Assembly (NCBI RefSeq): GCF_040712315.1
Contig: NC_134023.1
Coordinates: 66,438,757-66,502,756 of the forward strand
Direction: 5' to 3'
DNA length: 64,000 nucleotides
DNA from: Castanea sativa
Lineage: Eukaryota > Streptophyta > Magnoliopsida > Fagales > Fagaceae
This document shows, piece by piece, positions 1-10,856 of the stretch. A model generated the notes under the pieces. The model was not told where the DNA came from. It searched no databases and saw only the letters and a list, made by a program, of their open reading frames with translations. Each line of letters starts with the position of its first letter. Position 1 is the stretch's first letter. The position numbers and the translations under genes were made by a program.

Positions 1-190
1 ATTTTTTTTCAATAATTTAGGGATGAAAAACAAAATTTTAGTAAAGTTTAAGAACATAAATAAAATATTTTCAATAATTTAAAGACGAAATATGAACTTT
101 TCAATAGTTTATGGACAAAAAATGAACTTCTTAAAGTTTAGAAATGAAAAATAAACTTTTGGTAAAGTTTAGAGACCAAAATAGCATTTT
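1..190. repeat. Degenerate AT-rich tandem repeat
   Basis: About three diverged units of roughly 55-60 bp share a core like 'aatttaggga' followed by 'tgaaaaacaaa' and 'gtaaagttta'. There is no coding potential. It resembles decayed non-coding transposon tails common in plant intergenic DNA; the family is not assignable. Confidence 0.5.
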
Positions 191-2830
191 GTCTTTTTAT
201 TTTTAAAATAAGGTTTACCTAGAATACATAACAATACAAAGAAATATATATGTTAAAGTACAAATAAGTTAATAGTTTAAGTAAAAAATAAAGGGTTCTG
301 TTGATGAGTGCCTAAGGCCATTTTTTAAAGATGATTTACCCAACGCACTTTATTGAAATTAGATTAAAAAAAATACGCATGTTAAGCAAACCTTTTAAAA
401 AATGCAATCATTGCACAAAACTCAAAATACCTTTTCACCCACAATGCAAAACCCTATCCTTTCAAATTCTTATTTAACCCAAGAGTGCATGCAAAATCCA
501 CCATCATCTCAAATCAAAGCCACCGTTGACTTTACGATAGTTGATTTCACCACCACCACCCCAAATCAAAAGACTTAATTGACTCCACCACCATCCTAAA
601 TCACAGAAGTACTTGACGAGAGATAGAGAGAGAGAGAGAGTTTAGTATAAATTTATGTGGATTTAAGAGACATTTGAAACAAATACTTATGTAAACCTTA
701 ATTGCAAATTTTTTATCAATGAAACTTATAAAGTGTCAATTGTGCAATTAATAATCTTGGGGGAATAAGGAAAAAAATTAGTGATAAGAGACATCCATTA
801 ACAAATACTTAAGACAAATAGATATACATATATATATATATATGTGCGTGTGTGCGCGCGCGCGCGCGCACTTGTGTGTATTAGTTTTGATATTCACAAA
901 TGAGGTTATCTTTACGAAATTTTGATAGTGCTCTTTCAAAATTAAAAGTATATCAAGTATAAGTTAATAGTTTTGTACTTCAACTGGTTAACACTTTATG
1001 GTATTTCTAATGGAGACATTAGAGGTTCAAATCCACCTCTCTCCTATTGAAATTATCAAATGATTAAAAATAAAAGTATATCAAAGTTAAACACAACACT
1101 CTTAACTTAAAATCTATATTCATTTTGTCCTTATTTTAGTTCTCCAAGTTGAAACCTTAAGATGGAATTATGGAATGTTAATCTAATGAAGTGTGAGATG
1201 AGAAAGAAGATAACATTTTATAATGTAGGGTCATTGGAAGCTAAGTTGGATTCTATTTACATTGGAAATTGAGTTCTGATTCTACTCACACAAATAAGAA
1301 AACAACACCTAAGTGAATAGTGGAAGATATGAAAAAAAAAAAAAGTTGGAAATGAGAGCCGACAGTGCATTGTCGTGAGGATCTCCACCTGGTCATTTGG
1401 TTGGTCTATGAATGTGCACAACTTGCCTTATGATATAGCTTATTATAATTTAGAAGCTTGTACTAAATACTCATAATTAGTATGACAATAATAGCTAATT
1501 ATGATTAAACTTGCTCAAATTTTCACATCAATTTTTATTTAATTTTTTTTAAAGGCTTAATTTTGATTTTGTTATGACCTACAAAACCCATCAATCAATT
1601 TTTTTTTTCGTTTTTTGTGGGCAAGAGAAAAAGGTCTATGGCCCCATCAACCTTATCCATGATAAAATGTACAACTTCAAAGTAATCTTTTTCACTCATA
1701 TCAAACAAATCTCTTTTCACAAAGTGAACTTCACAAATAGCTTTAAGGACCATTTAGCATTACTTTTCTTTAAGCATTAGAATAATCCTTTAGCTTTCAT
1801 AGTTTTTCTAGCTTACAATAAATTAAGGGTGGGGTTATGAATCTAACAATGGAGAAGACCAAGTAGTACCACTAAACCACACTTGACTTTTTCTTTTTCT
1901 TTTTTCTTTTTTGATAATTTGTAGGTCCACACTTGACTTAACTCTTCCAAGTTAATCATAAGTTGATTGATCTAAAAGCTTAGCATTATTTTTTATTTTT
2001 TACTTGAGAATTGATCCTCCATGTTTTAAAATTTTATTTTTTAACTTGTTAAACCAATCTAATAGAACACTATGTACTAGTTGAATCATTCAAAAGTTGG
2101 TAAAACTATATTAATTATTATATTTCATTGTCCCTTCCACATTTCAAGATAAGAAGAACACCCTTTATATTCACCTTTTGAGAGAAAATAATAATAATAA
2201 TAATTTTTTAAAAGGGTAGGGGCAAAGTGGACCAAATGACTGTAGTGCTAGTTAACAAAACCCAACTAATTATTAATTAAATTAAATTAATTGAGATTAA
2301 TTAATCATTTGAAATATGCCAACCTTATAATTGAAAGTGAAAGAATTAATATTTTATTTAACTAAGGTATTATTTAATTTTGATTAATAAAAGGAAATGC
2401 TAACACGTTGCCAGCCTGACACTTGTGTGTATAGAAAACAAAGACGTGTCAGAATCATAATAACTCCAAATGGGTCCACCTTTTAGAGCTTGACACGTTT
2501 CTCTACCTAATTATTCGTCAACTTTCTCTCTCTCTTTGCCCACTTTTTTTTAACAGCGTTTATTGCGGCAGTGCGCCGTTAGGACAAGCCGACAGGACCC
2601 TATGAACCTATGCTTTTGGGTCTCACATTTTTATATTTCATAGGGAAAGCCTATATATATAATAGTAACACAAAATATTACGCAATTTTTTGTCATAGTT
2701 GTAATGCGGCAAATAAAATATTGGGAATCTTTGTGTAAGTAATAAATGACATCTGTTCACAGTCTATCATATCAGAATTGTGATAAAAAATTATAGAATT
2801 ATTTATTGTCGTAGAACCACTTATTTTATG
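190..2830. other. Intergenic AT-rich DNA without a recognisable gene
   Basis: No ORF with a recognisable protein family occurs on either strand. The stretch holds GA and poly-A tracts, an alternating purine-pyrimidine tract at 823-871 (listed separately) and a slightly GC-richer patch at about 2,400-2,620. That patch has ACGTGTC and GACACGT boxes and a CT run, so it could be old promoter-like DNA, but no transcript can be traced from it. Confidence 0.5.
823..871. repeat. Alternating purine-pyrimidine microsatellite (TA)n(TG)n(CG)n
   Basis: The tract passes without a break from TA steps through TG steps to a run of CG steps ending 'cgcgcac', about 48 bp of strict purine/pyrimidine alternation. 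Such tracts are the classical Z-DNA-forming type. A shorter relative (tgtgtg then cgcgcg) lies at about 3,301-3,320. Confidence 0.85.
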
Positions 2831-3673
2831 GTGCATTCACACACACTTGTGAGAAAAAATTATTTTGCAGAAGTCGAGATAGATAGAAGTAGTATTATGA
2901 AGGGACTTGGCTTTCTCTCAAATGCTCCCTTGTATTGGAGGAGATATGTGTCTTAAAATAATTATGTGTCGACTTAGTGTTCTGTGCACTAGACTTAAGC
3001 TTAACTCCATGTATAGACGCTTCCTTCCTAAAATGTGAGATCTAGAGAGAACGATAACTTATGATTTCTCTGTAAGAAATTTTTATTTGGACAAGGGCAT
3101 ATGGACGTAACTTTCCTCCAAACCTAGTTTAAAAGAAATCGTTCATAATAATTTAAATAATCATTTATGTGTATTTTTTTTTAACATAATTCGATAGTTA
3201 TAATGAGAGGTGAATTTGAATCCAGGATGTCTATTCTAGAAATAATAAAAAATTCAAGTTAGTCTCACATTGAGGGTGCATCCATACATTTGAGAGAAAA
3301 ATGTGTGTGTGCGCGCGCGTCAATGCATAAGGTGATTATTTTATTGAAGTTGAGATAGGTAGAGTTAATAATATGAAGGGACTTGGTTTTATCTCGAATG
3401 CTCCTATGTATTAGAGGGAAATATAGATACAACGCATGTCCTAAAATAACCATGTTTCAATCTAGTGTCCAAGGCTCTAGATTGAAGCTTAAAATAAAGA
3501 ATTAAGCATGTTCTTTCCCAAAACGTGGGATCTAGATTGATAGCACATGGTTGCTCCATAAGAAAATTTTTTATTTGGACTAGGGCATAGGGATGTGATT
3601 TACCTCCAAACCTAGTTTGAAAAAAAAAAAAAAATTGCTTATGATAAGTTCAAGGATCATTTTTGTGTATTTT
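2831..3673. repeat. Direct duplication, two diverged copies of about 350-400 bp
   Basis: Copy 1 (2,831-3,178) and copy 2 (3,276-3,673) share in order 'gtgcattca/gtgcatcca', 'atgaagggacttgg', 'ctcaaatgctcc/ctcgaatgctcc', 'tggacaagggcata/tggactagggcata' and 'cctccaaacctagttt'. Many substitutions and small indels separate them, so the duplication is old. Nothing in it reads as protein. Confidence 0.75.
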
Positions 3674-3679
3674 AATAAT

Positions 3680-4235
3680 ATGGGATTGGAATATAAATTT
3701 TCTTCAAACTCATTACATGGAGTTTTAAATTAGATACCATTTACTTGCTTGTTAATCACAAGTCATATAATTAAAGATAAAAACACAGACTATCACATGA
3801 ATCACCATAATCATGACCAATAATTAGGAATTTTGAATCTGAGTTCAAACATTCAAAGGCGGTTGTGTGAAATTGGTTTTTTAGCTCAAGAATTATTGTC
3901 TTTTATTATTTGGACACTACACTCTGTAGTATGAATAGGATTGAGATCTATTATGCTCTAGGTCTTTCAGGTGTTGTTTTCTCAACAAATAAAGAGCTTA
4001 TTATGACCGTTGATGTAACACCTAAAAAAGGACAAACTACATTTTAAACCCTAGCACCCTACATATAAATCCAAAATTTTCAACTTTAGACCTTTCTAAT
4101 TTCAAATTGGACCCTGAACTTTTAAAATTGTAACAGAGTATACCTCCAATTAAATCCTAAAATCAAACTTAAAAAGCTCAAGGTTTAAATTTGTATGATT
4201 TTAAAAATAATTGATGAAATTATAAATTTGTGAGT
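3680..4235. other. Gene-free intergenic spacer
   Basis: AT-rich DNA with no recognisable ORF, RNA gene or clear repeat boundary on either strand. Confidence 0.4.
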
Positions 4236-4645
4236 ATATTGCAAAGTACAACCCTAAAATTTGGGGTTGCTTAGATTTTAAACCTTGAAGTTTGAAAATT
4301 TGAATTTTACACCCTAAATTTGGTTTCGTTAACAAAACTCCACTCTCCGTTTGTTTAGGATGTTATGTAACATGCTGATGTATTGACGTATTCTCCCCCC
4401 CTCCAAACTAGCCTCTCAAAACGAGGTTATTTCACTTAAGAAAAAGAATACAGCTGGCGCTTCTAAAGTGGCATCGTTTGAAAATGTTGGCTTGACGAAA
4501 AGAAATACACATTAACACGCCAACATATCACTTAACAATCAAAACTAACGGAGGGAGATGTTTTGTTAACAGAACCAAATTTCAATATGTAAAATCTAAG
4601 TAATCTCAAACTTTAAGAGTATATACTTTACAATTTACCCTAAAT
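4236..4645. mobile_element. Foldback/MITE-like inverted repeat, about 410 bp
   Basis: The two ends are diverged inverted copies of each other. The left arm has 'gcaaagtaca', 'cttagattttaaa', 'aaatttggttt' and 'gttaacaaaac'; the reverse complement of the right arm has 'gtaaagtata', 'cttagattttaca', 'aaatttggttc' and 'gttaacaaaac'. Arms are about 150 bp with a short centre. No transposase is encoded, so it is a non-autonomous DNA element or foldback. Superfamily not assigned because no clean target duplication was found. Confidence 0.65.
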
Positions 4646-4877
4646 TTTTATTTGAAACTGCTTTAAATTTGGGTATTTTTTGAATTATAGGTTAATCTAA
4701 AAAAACTCTTAAAATATAAGTTTAGAATTTAATTCAACAAAAACAAAAACAAGAAGAAAAAACTGCAAGAAAAACTGTGTCATTTGTCATGATCCCAGGT
4801 AGCAGTCAAAGATCTGTGCTTCCAAACGTACAAGCTCTCACCTAAGCAAGAATTCTGCTTTGAGTTCAACACCACCC

Positions 4878-4936
4878 CACGTGCCTTGTGCACGTGTAAT
4901 AAGACTGCACTGTGTAGCACCAAAAGCCGACACGTG
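4878..4936. promoter_or_regulatory. Cluster of three CACGTG G-box palindromes
   Basis: CACGTG occurs at 4,878-4,883, 4,891-4,896 and 4,931-4,936; the third is in the context 'gacacgtggc', a strong ABRE/G-box form. In plants such boxes bind bZIP and bHLH factors, and closely spaced copies typify ABA- or light-responsive promoters. The surrounding 4,780-5,020 is GC-richer than its neighbours. No gene follows convincingly on either strand, so the role is unknown. Confidence 0.55.
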
Positions 4937-5230
4937 GCGTACGATCTGGTATTGTCTTTGGCTGATGTAACTCCCAATGCAGCTTAGCACAACAAAGGCA
5001 CAAATATTCTGTGCTGTTTTGGAGCTGGCACTGGCAATTGCAATTTTTTTTTCTTTTTTGGGTTTTGTTTTTCATGTCTTGTTTGTTTTTGTAAGAAAAG
5101 ACCTTCGATGAATTTTTTTGTGAAAAATTATAAGAACACGTAAAATAGTACAATTTATGTCACAATTGTTGGCATGGTAGACTGTGACATGCGGAGAGAA
5201 AATAGTAAATTTATTTAAATCAACAAATAA

Positions 5231-5645
5231 TCAGTCATAATCTATCATGTAGGATAATTATGACAAATATTATAGCAGTTTAAGTAGTACTAAGTGTCTA
5301 TTTGGAGAACAACTTATTTAGTTGAAATTAAAAAAAATTTGTTGAAAGTATTATAAATATAGGTGTAGCACAGTATAACTCATAAATAATACTAAAAAGT
5401 ATAATAAAACCTATAAATAATTGTAAATTCATGTAAAAGTGACAAAAAATCAGTTATAGTCTAACACGTAAAATAACTATGACAAAAATTGTAGCAATTT
5501 AAGTGGTACTAAGTGTCTATTTGGAGAACAAATTATTTAGCTGAAATTTAAAAAAAAAAAATTTGTTGAAAGTATTATAAATAAATGTGTAGTACAGTAG
5601 GACCCATAAATAGTACCAAAAAGTATAATAAAACTTATAAATAAT
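5231..5645. repeat. Direct duplication, two copies of about 190 bp
   Basis: Copy 1 (5,231-5,421) and copy 2 (5,450-5,645) share 'actaagtgtctatttggaga', 'tttgttgaaagtattataaa' and 'aaaaagtataataaaac' in the same order, at a spacing of about 219 bp. It is non-coding. Confidence 0.8.
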
Positions 5646-5710
5646 AACAAATATAAGCTAAACAATCAAATAAACTGATTTTTTAAGCCAATGCTAAACT
5701 CACCCTCTAA

Positions 5711-5891
5711 GAGCACTCTCATCAGGCATGTCAAATGTCAAAATATGGCACATTTGGCACACCAAACTCCAAAATATGAGCCTCATGAGATGTTCTAAAT
5801 GCCAAAAATTTTAACACATATGCACAGTATCGTCTCAAAGATGAGGCGGTACGGAGATATATGCCAAACACTATTTGGCTTATTAAATTCA

Positions 5892-5932
<41 letters not shown>

Positions 5933-6581
5933 GCAACACATCTCTCTTTCTGTCTGACCATGCCAATGATCTTGTTTTTTCTCATCGCCATCTCGCCACG
6001 CCGATCTCGCCATTGCCGATTTCGCCACGCCGATATTGTTTTTTCTCATCGTCGATCTCGCCATCGTCGTCTCACCATGCCGATCTCGTTTTTTCTCATC
6101 GACATCGCCGATCTCGCCACTGATCACTGACCCACTTTACGACGAAGAGGAACTCTAATGTGAAGAACATGGTAACCAAAAGTGAAAACTTCCCTCAGCG
6201 ACGACGACGGAGGCGTGGATTTGTGCTGGTGGTGGACGTCGGTTTGTTTGGTTTGGTGAATGTGGGTTTGTGAAAATCTTTTTGGTTGTGTTTTTTTTTT
6301 TTTTTTTGAGGTGGCGTTGGTGGATGTGGGTTTGTACCGGTGGTGGTTGTGGCCGTTGTTGTGGCAGTGGTAGTGGTTGTTGTTGTTGCTGATGATGATA
6401 ATAATAGGGGGAGTTAATATATTATTTTAATATGTAATAAATATTATTTTAATGTATAAAATTAAAGGATAAAATATTTGATAAATGAAAATTTATAAAA
6501 TAATGTGTTAAAATAATAAAATAAGTGTTTTGTGTGTTAAAATAGGATTTTTTTTTTTTTTAACATCTTATGAGAATGCTC
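5711..6581. mobile_element. Non-autonomous PIF/Harbinger-like element, 871 bp
   Basis: The terminal inverted repeats start 'gagcactctcat' on the left and, reverse-complemented, 'gagcattctcat' on the right, next to TAA and AAA. The interior has a long CT microsatellite (about 5,895-5,928), then a GC-richer segment with repeated 'gccgatctcgcca' words and a GTGG-rich stretch, then AT-rich DNA. ORFs inside are low-complexity and not genes. Three further elements in the window (22,639, 32,184, 42,530) have the same plan. Confidence 0.65.
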
Positions 6582-6589
6582 AAAGACTA

Positions 6590-9010
6590 CTGTTTGTTTG
6601 TTTTGTAGGAAAAAAACATTTGGTGGGTTTTGGATTTGTGTAAGAAGCATAGAAAACTGTGTCTGATAACTTTTTCTATGTTGGTGACACTTGACAGGCA
6701 TCTAATATCTTGTTTGATTCTGATACCCATTACTAATGAGTAATGAGTGAGCTTTAAGAATGAATCTACCAGTGAACTTTTATATAGTGGCAGGTACAAA
6801 TTATTTTGGGTAAAAAGGTACCAAATGTGGCTTGTTTTGTTTTGAAAGTTATAATATTTGCTAATAATAAAGGTTTTTGAGGTTACCCTATGGGGTATAG
6901 AAACTTCTTTCTTCAGACCCACAAAAATTAGGTACAAATAGAAAAGCTTCTTTTAAAGGATAAGGAGACATCAATTGTACCTTTGCCTTTTGTTTTGGCT
7001 TAGTTCTTTAACTGGGACTTGTGGCCAGTAATACTACTAAAAGAGTTAATGTGGTCAGGTTGTGTACATCATAGACCATTAATGTGTTACCTACTTATTA
7101 GTCAGGTACGCATACACTTTACACATCAGTGTACTGTGTGCTTTACCTTCTACAACTTTGTACCCCTTGACAATGAAACAAGTTTGAAATTTTTTTTATG
7201 TAAAATTAGTTATGGGTTTTAGTGACGTATGACTTAAAGGTATATTTTAGTAAATTATTTTAGAAATTTTTTTAAAGAAAAATAAAAATGTGATTAATTG
7301 TTTTGAAATTTTTTTAATTTATTATATATTTTTTTAATATTGATGATTAATATATGTCTTAAGGGTAAACATTAATCAAACTCTTTAATTATAAATATTT
7401 AGTTATTTATTGATCTTCGATAAATAAAACTTAAAATATAACATGTTTTTATAAATGTAGTAATCTTTTGAAAATGCTTTTAGATAAGAAGTTACTTATA
7501 ACTCTCATGTTTCATTTGGTCTTAACTATTCAACTAAACTATAGGTAATTGTTTTGCTCAAATAAGTACTGGCAATATAAACATAAAGAGAATACTTGAA
7601 AGAGAGATTATATGGAAAAAGAAAAACTATATTCTCATTTGTGATTTCTTACAAATGAATCCCATCTCTCATATCATATAGAGAAAAAAAGGAGATGCAC
7701 TAAGACAGATTAAAAAAAAAAAAAGAAGATAAGAATGACTAAAAAGACAACTATCAAAATAATTGTATTGAATGAACAGTTTTATAACTACATAGACGTC
7801 ACGAGAAACAAAAAGATAAAAAAAAAATAAAGATGCATGTAATGTACATTAGATGTCCTAACAAATAACTTTTATAATTTGTTGTGTAGCATGAACTGTC
7901 TCTTTACTGTCTGAAGAGGTTTTTAATATTAAAACTAATGGATAGTTAGGTAAACAATTAAAGCATATTTTTAAGTAAACCTCTCTCTTTCATTATTTTC
8001 CAATACAACAATGAGATTTAAAGTATTGAGCATTTTGTTATTTAGAAAATCTCATGTACATCAATTATCAACCATCAAAAACCAATATTTAACTCTATCT
8101 TCTTGAACAAACAGGAACTCATGAAGATCTAAAATGGAAACAGACCCAGACCCTCTTATTGAATCATATTACAAGCAGTGGTATGATTTGCTCTAAAACT
8201 ATATACAAGTTTTATAGATAAACATACAGAAGATTTTAGAAAAAAAATGTTTGAAACTTGTACTTGGAAAGGTAGAGCTTAAAAAGGCTATACATAATAA
8301 ACAAATAAGCAACAAAGTTAGACAAAATAAATCGAGACAAATAGACACTTATCCAGTATACACCAGTAGGCCAAGACTCCAAGAAAGTCCACATTAAGAA
8401 TAATATCCCTACAGCCTACAAGCTATAATCTGTCCTTGTCGAGCCTCCCTTCTCTTGTCGTGCAAAGTTCTGCTATGATGCTAGTTTTGTGATAAACACT
8501 AAACATAGCAAAGACAATGGAATTATGCTAGGGACATAACTGCCACAACTCGCTATCTTTACCCTTAAAGTTATCCGGACTAGCCTGTCCTTTGATTCAA
8601 TAATTATGAACAACACTTATTTAGGCAACTCAAAAGCAGAATAAAAATTTCATTGTATTTGTTATATTTTATCACAATACTGGGAAAAAGAAAAAAGACT
8701 CACTTTTCTAAAGCTTTGGAAATCACTGACATTTCTTTCCTTATAACTCAAGGGAGGATGGTATAATTTTCTTTAAGGAGTGAACCATGGAGATATACAA
8801 GAGACTACACTAACACTTTTCCTCATCAAATTTCTTTTATAATAGATGACGGTGCATTCCTATAAACTATTGGAAAATTGTATTTTGAATTTATAATAAA
8901 CATTTGTAAAAAAATTATAAGAAGTTGTGATTACAAAACAGAGTTTTAAGTTTTAAAAATGCTATTTTAATCTTCCAAAACACCTCAATTCAAGCCCATG
9001 ATAATTTTTT
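6590..9010. other. Gene-free intergenic DNA
   Basis: AT-rich, with no ORF matching a known family. A slightly more complex patch at 8,340-8,600 could be an old transcribed or transposon-derived fragment, but no reading frame or domain is visible. Confidence 0.4.
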
Positions 9011-9013
9011 ATT

Positions 9014-9917
9014 GGCAAAAATGCAAAATTAACTCTCTAACTTTTACCTTTTTTTTTTTTTCATTTTAGTCCTCTAACTTTAAGTTTTGTCAATTCAGTC
9101 ATCAAACTTTCAATTTTTGTCAATTCATGGCTCCATTACAACTCAGTTAGGGTTGCTGTTAGAACGACTAAAACGACGCCGTTTTGCAGGTGATTTTTTT
9201 TTTTTTTAATTCAAAATTAAGAAAAATCTAGAAATAAAAAGAGAGAAAACATTAAGGGGATTTTGAGCTCTCTTTCTCTCGTCTTTGCTTGGACTTTTTG
9301 TCATCTTTGAAGGGCAAAGTTTTGGTTCATAAACGAACACGTTGATACAAAACTAGACCAAAAAAAAAAAGGTTTTGTCATCTTTGAAGGGCAAAGTTTT
9401 GCTTGGACTTTTTGTCATCTTTAGCTCTTCTCTTTCTTTGATTTTCTTCATAAATGAATAGAAAGAACAGACTACATAGTAACCAAGCCTTAACTATGTA
9501 TAAAAAAGAGCAACGGTAAGGCAAGGCAGAGCACACCCATCACCAATTCATTCAAGGCAGAGTAGCGGTGGTACTAACGGCAAGCAGGGGCGGCGACGCT
9601 GGTGAACTCAGTCTCTCTCTCTCTCTCAAACCAGCTCACTCTCTCTCTCTCTCTCTCTTAAGGTTACAGGGGTTAGGGATTTGGGAGATTTGTTTTGTTT
9701 TGATTTAGGGGGGAAATGTTTTTTTTTTTTTTTTTTCAGATTTTCTTAATTCCGAATTATTAAAAAAAAAAAAAAACCCACATGCAAAACGGCGTCGTAG
9801 CATCGTTTTAGTGAATCTAACGACAGCTCTAACTGAGTTGTAACGGAACCTTGAATTAATAAAAATTAAAAATTAGAGGACTGAATTAACTTAAAGGGTC
9901 AGTTTTGCATTTTTGCT
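9014..9917. mobile_element. Long-inverted-repeat (Mutator/foldback-like) element, about 900 bp
   Basis: The left end 'gcaaaaatgcaaaa' is mirrored by 'ttttgcatttttgc' on the right. Arms of roughly 140-180 bp pair through 'acaactcagttag' and 'acgacgccgttttgca' (left) against 'ctaactgagttgt' and 'tgcaaaacggcgtcgt' (right). The centre carries CT microsatellites and a short GC-rich stretch. A T-rich motif (TTTTTTATT) flanks both sides and could be a 9-bp target duplication, but low complexity makes that weak. No transposase. Confidence 0.65.
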
Positions 9918-10856
9918 TTTTTTATTTGTTGAAAACCCAATGAATAACAATTATGTAAAACACTTCAACATTTTTTTTTCTTTTTCTTTTTTTGGTTTTT
10001 CAGAAAATTTTGATTGATAAGAGACTAATGAAACCGAGAGGCTTCAACATCGTCCAACTAAAAATTAAATAGAGACAAATATTCTCCTTTTTTAAAAAAC
10101 AAGGAATCTACTTCCAGAATCCAAGCTCAAGAAAAGAAAAAAGTGAATCAAATCTATAAATAAATTGATAAACCCAGGAAAGGTCACTGAAATTTTGGAG
10201 TGCGTCACACTCGTAACTGATGGCTTGGCATCATATCATTTCGAGTGTACATAGATGGGCTGTACAAACTTCATCATAGAAACCTGAGTAACATGGCTGT
10301 CCCTGATATTCAAACCACCTAATCTCACATATTGCGTTTAACTTGTACCACATGTTAATTTTACACGCCTCATAAGTCATAATTGAGGTTTCTTTCTTAT
10401 GTTAATTTTACACGCCTCATAATTGATGTTTCTTTCCTCAACCCAAGCAAACCAAATGTAATTACAATTCACTTGCTATCATCTCTTACCGTAGGCAGCC
10501 TGCAAAACCTCATTGTTCACTTCCTTTGCCAGTTGATGATGGTAACCATACACAAAGGAGGATCTCTTCCTAGCTCAGCTGCTTCCACATGCAGCTCAAT
10601 GACAGTTCTCTGTCAGCTTTTTCCACACTGCAGAATGAGTTATACATTCTATATGCTTCCCTAGGTTTCATCTTAATTTCTGTTCCTAACGGATACACAG
10701 ATAATGCTTTAACGGAATTTAAAGGGCAAAGAAATGTTAGGAACTATGAAAACACCAATGTTCATTCTATTTTGGAACTTCGGCATTTTGCTATCATGTT
10801 GTCAACATTGGCAAATGACTAGCCGTCTATATGTGGCAGCAGTCAGTCAGATACTA
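9918..10856. other. Downstream flank and probable 3' UTR of the FRA10AC1-like gene
   Basis: This follows the TGA stop of the minus-strand gene. The first few hundred bases downstream (about 10,400-10,856) are less AT-biased and are the likely 3' UTR. I did not find one clear poly(A) signal that fixes its end. No other gene is seen. Confidence 0.4.

Noticed and set aside
5795..6130. Overlapping ORFs on both strands of 89-110 residues
   Set aside because: They are readings of a CT/GA microsatellite and short GC-rich repeats inside a Harbinger-like element; low complexity, no domain, no splice context.
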